Below, piece by piece: positions 1 to 3,686 of a stretch of DNA of 6,320 bases; positions within the stretch are counted from its first letter, which is position 1, and each line of letters starts with the position of its first letter. The DNA is taken from NCBI GenBank assembly GCA_026785985.1, contig JAJAYX010000451.1, positions 1 to 6,320 on the forward strand, written 5' to 3'. Made by a program: the position numbers and the translations under genes. The notes under the pieces are model-generated. The model ran no database searches, was not told where the DNA came from, and saw nothing but the letters and a program-made list of their open reading frames with translations. The stretch comes from Rudanella sp. Its GTDB lineage: Bacteria > Bacteroidota > Bacteroidia > Cytophagales > Spirosomataceae.

Positions 1-1
1 A

Positions 2-448
2 GATAATGCCGCCACACAGTCGAGTAGTATCAGTATGCTGAAGCAGGTTGGGCTGGCTTTTTTGAGTTTCGTTGTTCTATTACCCATTCACGAGGTGATC
101 CATGCCGCCGTTTTCAAATACTACGGCGCGACCAATGTAGGCTTTGGCGGTTCGTGGAAAAGTATGATTGTGTATGCCTACGCCCAGAAGTTTGTCCATT
201 CGGGCCGAGAACTGGCATGGATAGCGGTAATGCCTTTTCTGATTATTACAACCACGCTGGTTATTGCCTGGCTTGTTTGGCCACAGTACGGCGTCTTTTT
301 TGGGACTATCCTGTTTATTCATACTACCGCTTGTATCGGCGATTTTGTCCTGATCAATTACCAGTATAAAAACCGCCATCGCAGCATCTATACCTACGAC
401 GATTTAAACGAAGAACAACGGTCGTATTTCTTCGCAGAGAGAGGTTAA
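2..448 (+). CDS. DUF3267-type membrane zinc-metallopeptidase-like protein (5' partial)
   Basis: The visible protein is a small, very hydrophobic membrane protein with an HEVIH motif (HExxH zinc-binding signature) at the end of its first visible membrane segment. Numbered from the ATG at 35, His19, Glu20 and His23 form the motif. Further membrane segments lie at about residues 61-82 and 86-108. A Gly-Asp pair at 102-103 in the last segment is a candidate for a further metal ligand. The tail is polar and ends in YDDLNEEQRSYFF. This layout fits the DUF3267 family, putative zincin-like membrane proteins whose substrates are largely unknown. The frame is open from base 2 with no stop, and family members usually have another membrane segment before HExxH, so I infer that the true start lies left of the window; the ATG at 35 would give a short 137-residue form. 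It converges with the hip operon and ends just before a likely terminator. Family is fairly sure, function is not. Confidence 0.75.
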   Translation, partial: DNAATQSSSISMLKQVGLAFLSFVVLLPIHEVIHAAVFKYYGATNVGFGGSWKSMIVYAYAQKFVHSGRELAWIAVMPFLIITTTLVIAWLVWPQYGVFFGTILFIHTTACIGDFVLINYQYKNRHRSIYTYDDLNEEQRSYFFAERG

Positions 449-457
449 AGGGCGAAA

Positions 458-502
458 GAGCGGCACAGTGAACGTGATTCGTTGGCCGCTCGTTCACTTT
501 TT
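458..502. terminator. Interleaved inverted repeats, likely bidirectional terminator
   Basis: Two inverted repeats are interlocked here. Repeat A is GAGCGGC (458-464) with GCCGCTC (485-491). Repeat B is AGTGAACG (467-474) with CGTTCACT (491-498). B is followed by a run of five T (498-502), which fits an intrinsic terminator for the rightward DUF3267-type gene. Read on the other strand, A is followed by a short CTTTC stretch and could serve the leftward hip operon, whose stop codon (501-503) overlaps the T-run. The order A-B-A'-B' means the stems compete or could form a pseudoknot in RNA. Confidence 0.6.
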
Positions 503-1445
503 AGTCAAGTAACCCCAATCGTTGAGCACGCTCGTTTATCAAGTCCCGGTATGCCCGTTTGGTTTCTGCCGATAAAAAGCTGTTATCAATCCAGTCGGAC
601 ACGTTCGGCAAGCGTTTTCGGAATCGCTGATGGACGTTTGTGCGCTGTTTATCCATCAGGCCAAGATAGTGGGCAAATCTTGTCCAGTCATCGTCGCGGA
701 ATCGACTCTTCCTGCCGTTCATAGTGAGGGCCAGTTCTTCCGTATCGTCGGGCATCAATAATTTAGTAGCCAGTAGGTCGTAAGCCGGGGTGAGGGCAAT
801 GGCTGCCTCGTCAGTGTGCCAGAGCGAAAAGTTTTTGAGGTGCATGTCTGCGTTGCCCGTTAAAAAGCAAAATAAGGTCAGTTCATAGAGAGTCACAGCA
901 TCCAGGGCGGCCTGTGTGCTGTGTTGTCGTATCAGCCGGGCAACGAGTTCCATTGAGCCTTTGTACTTGTCGGCAGTCAGTCGCTCGGCTAACTGGCAAA
1001 AATCCTCCATTGCTCGTTTGCGACCATCATCCGTTCGATCAATCCGTTGGGTCAAATAAGCCAGTTCGCCGGTTTGCAACCGAATCAATGTGTGCGGCAC
1101 GGTCGCAATGCCGAACACCTCCGCCAGATGCATAGTCAAGTCTTCGTTCTCGGGCATTTCAGGATACTTCGCATAGGGCGGTTTCAGAATATACCGGCCC
1201 CACAAGCTCACCAACGTAAGTCGCGACGAGTCTCCTACCTGCTTCAAATCGAGCGAAATTTTGGGTTGTACACCCGTTACGGTTGTATGTTGCCGAACAA
1301 TGACCTCGGCCAGTTCGTGCATAGTTGCCAGTGAATAGGGCAATATCGGCGGTTTCGTCTGACCGAAAATGGCCCTGCTACAGCGGGGGTGAAAATCGAT
1401 CTGGTTTTCGGCCAATGGTCGATAGCAGTATAGGCACAAGTTCAT
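501..1445 (-). CDS. hipT: HipT-like Ser/Thr kinase toxin (HipA C-terminal domain protein)
   Basis: This 314-residue protein has the HipA kinase core without the HipA N-terminal domain, as in HipT of tripartite HipBST modules. HipA-type kinases inactivate aminoacyl-tRNA synthetases by phosphorylation (GltX for HipA, TrpS for E. coli HipT) and stall growth; the target here is unknown. Visible features are a small Cys/His cluster (Cys4, Cys7, His19, Cys22) that may bind zinc, a Gly-rich loop TVTGVQPK (55-62), a probable ATP-binding lysine in ILKPP (Lys88), the catalytic loop GNADMHLKN (Asp200, Asn205) and the metal-binding Asp223 in TPAYDLL. All key catalytic residues are present, so an active kinase is likely. 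The ATG at 1445 was chosen over an in-frame ATG at 1487 because it forms an ATGA overlap with the upstream stop and puts the CLYC motif near the N-terminus, as in relatives. The assignment to HipT rather than a plain HipA fragment rests on size and gene order. Confidence 0.85.
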   Translation of the reverse strand: MNLCLYCYRPLAENQIDFHPRCSRAIFGQTKPPILPYSLATMHELAEVIVRQHTTVTGVQPKISLDLKQVGDSSRLTLVSLWGRYILKPPYAKYPEMPENEDLTMHLAEVFGIATVPHTLIRLQTGELAYLTQRIDRTDDGRKRAMEDFCQLAERLTADKYKGSMELVARLIRQHSTQAALDAVTLYELTLFCFLTGNADMHLKNFSLWHTDEAAIALTPAYDLLATKLLMPDDTEELALTMNGRKSRFRDDDWTRFAHYLGLMDKQRTNVHQRFRKRLPNVSDWIDNSFLSAETKRAYRDLINERAQRLGLLD

Positions 1446-1771
1446 TCGTCGGCAGAAATTGGGACAACACTCACGGCACCAATACAATCCTGACAGCAGG
1501 CCAGCAACAAACCAAATCGGTCGTTAGCCTGTAATTTCCAGTTCCGTTCGGCAATGTCCAGCAACCAGCCCTCTGGGATTAACCCATCGAAAAATGGGAA
1601 TAGAATGGTTGCCTGATAGGGCTTTTTCGCTACTGGCAACGTTAGACTTACGGGTTGAGCATCGGGTTGCGCCGTATACTCAGGGATGTACTGAAACGTA
1701 TAGCCTTCGTCTGTCTCGCCAAGCCACCCGGCCTGCATTTTTCCCATCCAGACAGTAGCCCTACGATTCAT
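1442..1771 (-). CDS. hipS: HipS-like antitoxin (stand-alone HipA N-terminal subdomain 1)
   Basis: The 109-residue product corresponds to the N-terminal subdomain of HipA encoded as its own gene. Family hallmarks are the early strand region ATVWMGKMQAGWLGE (5-19), the SLTLP stretch (42-46), FFDGLIPEGWL (60-70) and the closing DRFGLLLACCQDCIGAVSVVP segment (about 84-104). In E. coli HipBST the equivalent protein HipS neutralises the kinase HipT, and a tryptophan of HipS is reported to reach into the kinase active site; Trp69 in the PEGW motif here is the natural candidate (inference). The start at 1771 overlaps the end of hipB by 11 bases, and the stop overlaps the hipT start as ATGA, so translation of all three genes is probably coupled. 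There is no Shine-Dalgarno sequence in front of it. The clean overlaps argue against a hipA gene broken by a frameshift. Confidence 0.82.
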   Translation of the reverse strand: MNRRATVWMGKMQAGWLGETDEGYTFQYIPEYTAQPDAQPVSLTLPVAKKPYQATILFPFFDGLIPEGWLLDIAERNWKLQANDRFGLLLACCQDCIGAVSVVPISADE

Positions 1772-2000
1772 GACCAGGAGGTGTTTTATCGCTCACCGGC
1801 GGTGTGGGTATCGGGCCAACCTGGTAGTTAAATAGTTGCAAAACCTGATTAACCTTATCAAGTCGTAATGCTTGCTTTCCCTGCTCCAGATCGCGCACGA
1901 ACCGTAGGCCAACTCCAGCTTTGTAGGCTAAATCTTCCTGTGTAAGACCAGTCTGCTTACGTCGCTGCTTCACAAATTGACAAAGTTCTGTATGTGCCAT
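1761..2000 (-). CDS. hipB: HipB-like XRE-family transcriptional repressor
   Basis: This 79-residue protein is a single Cro/C1-type (XRE) helix-turn-helix domain. It runs from about residue 7 to 60 with the core LTQEDLAYKAGVGLRFVRDL (19-38), then a short Pro-rich tail (PIPTPPVSDKTPPG). It is the first gene of the three-gene hip operon. HipB proteins bind inverted repeats upstream of their own operon as dimers and join the toxin complex. That role is supported here by three TATACC-type operator sites in front of the gene; the nearest begins at the A of the ATG start codon (2000). The gene overlaps hipS by 11 bases. A weak AAGG lies a few bases before the start. The HTH family is certain. HipB identity rests on context, and autoregulation is inferred from the operators. 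Confidence 0.85.
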   Translation of the reverse strand: MAHTELCQFVKQRRKQTGLTQEDLAYKAGVGLRFVRDLEQGKQALRLDKVNQVLQLFNYQVGPIPTPPVSDKTPPGHES

Positions 2001-2017
2001 ATACCTTAACGGGTATA
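2000..2017. promoter_or_regulatory. Operator O1 for the HipB-like repressor
   Basis: Perfect 6-base arms TATACC (2000-2005) and GGTATA (2012-2017) flank a 6-base spacer. The arrangement resembles the E. coli hip operators (TATCC-N8-GGATA) with different spacing. It covers the end of the leader and touches the start codon of hipB, so a bound dimer would block early elongation or transcript entry. Assignment to HipB is inferred from position and repetition. Confidence 0.75.
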
Positions 2018-2033
2018 ATTTTGTTGCGTATTG

Positions 2034-2065
2034 CTAATATATACCTTACCGGGTATAAAAACAAA
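2034..2065 (-). promoter_or_regulatory. Predicted Bacteroidota-type promoter of the hip operon
   Basis: On the minus strand TTTG (2065-2062) is followed after 20 bases by TATATTAG (2041-2034). The latter is one mismatch from the Bacteroidota -7 consensus TAnnTTTG. Spacing fits the primary sigma factor of this phylum. Transcription would start near 2026-2030, leaving a leader of roughly 27 bases before hipB. Operator O2 lies between the two elements. Confidence 0.6.
2040..2057. promoter_or_regulatory. Operator O2 for the HipB-like repressor, inside the promoter
   Basis: The second perfect copy has arms TATACC (2040-2045) and GGTATA (2052-2057), again with a 6-base spacer. It starts exactly 40 bases from O1 and shares 16 of 18 positions with it. 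It fills most of the interval between the proposed promoter elements (2062-2065 and 2034-2041), so binding should exclude RNA polymerase. This is the likely main repression site. Confidence 0.78.
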
Positions 2066-2110
2066 AAAAACGGCTATTCTATACCCGATGAGGTACCGAA
2101 TAGCCGTTTT
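2063..2110 (-). terminator. Intrinsic terminator of lpd
   Basis: A 13-base perfect inverted repeat (2067-2079 with 2098-2110, core CGGCTATTC / GAATAGCCG) with an 18-base loop lies 67 bases downstream of the lpd stop codon. On the minus strand the stem runs into a T-run of eight (2070-2063), the classic form of a Rho-independent terminator. On the plus strand only four T follow and no gene reads toward it, so it acts for lpd. Its T-run ends in the TTTG proposed as the upstream element of the hip promoter, and its loop contains O3. Confidence 0.85.
2080..2097. promoter_or_regulatory. Operator-like site O3 (one good half), in the terminator loop
   Basis: TATACC (2080-2085), a 6-base spacer and GGTACC (2092-2097) repeat the O1/O2 pattern; the right half matches 4 of 6 bases. 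It starts exactly 40 bases beyond O2 and occupies precisely the 18-base loop of the neighbouring terminator hairpin. It may be a weak auxiliary site for HipB. Chance is possible for the sequence alone, but the exact phase makes it less likely. Confidence 0.5.
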
Positions 2111-2177
2111 AAGTGGAAGAGTAAAGGTTGTGTATCAGCGGGAATGCCGTGATGCACTCTTTACCGTTTTCGCACCA

Positions 2178-3575
2178 TTACAAGTGAATCGCTTCATCAT
2201 AAGCCGCTTCGGTCGCGTCTTTAATGGCTTCCGACATGGTTGGGTGGGGGTGAACCGTGCGAAGAATCTCGTGGCCGGTAGTTTCGAGCTGGCGGGCCGC
2301 TACCACCTCGGCGATCATTTCGGTTACGTTGTTGCCAATCAGGTGGGCACCGAGCCACTCGCCATATTTGGCATCGAAAATGACTTTTACGAATCCTTCC
2401 GGCGTACCCGACGCTTTGGCCTTACCCGATGCCGAGAACGGAAACTTACCCACTTTAATCTCGTACCCGGCTTCGCGGGCTGCTTTTTCGGTGTAACCAA
2501 CAGAAGCAATTTCGGGTGAGCAATACGTACAGCCCGGTATGTTGTTGTAGTTCAGCGGTTCCACGTGGGGCAGACCCGCAATTTTCTCGACGCAAATAAT
2601 CGCTTCTGCCGAGGCTACGTGCGCAAGGGCTTGCCCTTTGGTGCAATCGCCGATGGCATAATACCCTTCGATGTTGGTGCGGTAATAATCGTCGGTGACG
2701 ATTTTGCCCCGGTCGGTTTTTATGCCCGTTTCTTCCAGCCCGATGTTCTCGATGTTGGCCACCACCCCCGCTGCCGACAGTACAATATCAACGTCGAACG
2801 TTTTTTCGCCTGCCGGGGTCTTCACAAACACGTTGCAGCCTTTACCATCCGTATCAACTTTCAATACTTCGGAACTGGTGAGAATCTCGATGCCCAATTT
2901 TTTGTACTGTTTGGCCAATTCTTTCGAGATGTCTTCGTCTTCAATCGGCACCACGTTCGGCATGAACTCCACAATGGTCACTTTCGTACCCATACTGGCA
3001 TACACATAGGCGAATTCCACGCCAATGGCCCCGGAGCCAATCACGAGCATCGTATCAGGCCGTTTTTCGAGGGTCATGGCTTTGCGGTACTCGATCACTT
3101 TCTCCCCGTCGATAGGGACAGAAGGCAAAGCCCGCGCCCGGCCACCCGTAGCCACAATAATGTGTTTGGCTTCGTATTCCGTGGCTTTTCCGGCTGCGTT
3201 GGTCACGCTCACCTTCTTGCCGGGAATAACCTTGCCCGTGCCGCTGATAACATCGATTTTGTTTTTCTTCATCAAAAACTGCACCCCTTTGCTCATGGCA
3301 TCGGCCACGTCCCGGCTCCGCTTGATAACGGCCCCAAAATCGGCGCTCGAATCGCCAACCGTGATGCCGTAGTCTTTGGCGTGTTTAATGTATTCAAAAA
3401 CCTGGGCACTTTTGAGCAGGGCTTTGGTGGGAATACAACCCCAGTTCAAGCAGATACCGCCGAGGCTTTCGCGCTCGATCACGGCGGTTTTCAACCCTAA
3501 TTGCGAAGCCCGAATGGCGGCTACATAGCCGCCCGGCCCGCTACCTACTACGATCACATCATACTGTGAAGCCAT
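2178..3575 (-). CDS. lpdA: Dihydrolipoyl dehydrogenase (E3)
   Basis: This FAD flavoenzyme reoxidises the dihydrolipoyl groups of the pyruvate and 2-oxoglutarate dehydrogenase complexes and the glycine cleavage system, passing electrons to NAD+ in the cytoplasm. The 465-residue length is normal. Domains in order: FAD-binding GSGPGG (11-16); redox-active disulfide GGICLNWGC (Cys42, Cys47); ATGG (142-145); NAD-binding GSGAIG (180-185); second FAD motif IGDC (308-311, Asp310); C-terminal dimerisation domain with the catalytic pair His444 and Glu449 in HPTMSE. Nothing essential is missing. The start at 3575 places the first glycine motif ten residues in, as expected; there is no Shine-Dalgarno sequence, normal for Bacteroidota. 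The gene stands alone, 105 bases after the helicase gene on the same strand, with its own promoter element and terminator. No E1 or E2 gene is nearby, so it probably serves several complexes. Very sure. Confidence 0.97.
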   Translation of the reverse strand: MASQYDVIVVGSGPGGYVAAIRASQLGLKTAVIERESLGGICLNWGCIPTKALLKSAQVFEYIKHAKDYGITVGDSSADFGAVIKRSRDVADAMSKGVQFLMKKNKIDVISGTGKVIPGKKVSVTNAAGKATEYEAKHIIVATGGRARALPSVPIDGEKVIEYRKAMTLEKRPDTMLVIGSGAIGVEFAYVYASMGTKVTIVEFMPNVVPIEDEDISKELAKQYKKLGIEILTSSEVLKVDTDGKGCNVFVKTPAGEKTFDVDIVLSAAGVVANIENIGLEETGIKTDRGKIVTDDYYRTNIEGYYAIGDCTKGQALAHVASAEAIICVEKIAGLPHVEPLNYNNIPGCTYCSPEIASVGYTEKAAREAGYEIKVGKFPFSASGKAKASGTPEGFVKVIFDAKYGEWLGAHLIGNNVTEMIAEVVAARQLETTGHEILRTVHPHPTMSEAIKDATEAAYDEAIHL

Positions 3576-3621
3576 TGTTTACTGGAGGATGGAGAATGTT
3601 GAACCCCTTATTTGAACAACA

Positions 3622-3629
3622 CAAAGGTA
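3622..3629 (-). promoter_or_regulatory. Predicted -7 promoter element of lpd
   Basis: On the minus strand TACCTTTG (3629-3622) matches the Bacteroidota consensus TAnnTTTG at every fixed position. It lies 46 bases before the lpd start codon, giving a leader of about 40 bases. I see no TTG-type upstream element 17-23 bases further out, so the promoter is supported by one element only. The rest of the 3576-3680 gap holds only the inverted repeat described separately. Confidence 0.5.
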
Positions 3630-3650
3630 GTTTGAAAAGTTGATTAGCGG

Positions 3651-3686
3651 GAGTAGCACTGCCCACAGGGTGGCCCTGTGCTACTC
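3651..3686. repeat. Inverted repeat spanning the helicase stop codon
   Basis: Arms GAGTAGCAC (3651-3659) and GTGCTACTC (3678-3686) are perfect complements. A second stem, CACAGGG (3664-3670) with CCCTGTG (3674-3680), shares the right arm, so two folds compete or combine into one bulged hairpin. The helicase stop codon and last Glu codon lie in one arm. No T-run follows on either strand, so it is not a standard terminator; it could be a transcript-end stabilising hairpin or one copy of a dispersed palindromic repeat. Confidence 0.55.

Noticed and set aside
1443..1487. Longer hipT start at 1487 (328 residues).
   Set aside because: It would overlap hipS by 46 bases and add a Cys/Arg-rich extension not expected in relatives; the ATG at 1445 forms a coupled overlap.
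501..1771. A single hipA gene split by a frameshift (pseudogene).
   Set aside because: The two parts meet at a clean ATGA overlap, each is a complete domain, no catalytic residue is lost, and the arrangement matches known HipS/HipT pairs.
1776..1783. AGGAGGTG on the plus strand, a perfect Shine-Dalgarno-like string.
   Set aside because: No plausible plus-strand gene follows, and it lies in the hipB coding region.
2031..2519. Plus-strand open frame of 162 codons beginning in the hip control region.
   Set aside because: It would run through the operator, the terminator and antisense to the lpd C-terminus, with no recognisable product.
2565..3500. Long plus-strand open frame of 311 codons opposite lpd.
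   Set aside because: It is the antisense of a certain, highly conserved gene; its product is rich in His, Phe and Gly with no recognisable domain.
3664..3686. Intrinsic terminator for the helicase gene.
   Set aside because: Stable stems are present but no T-run follows on the minus strand, so it is listed only as a repeat.
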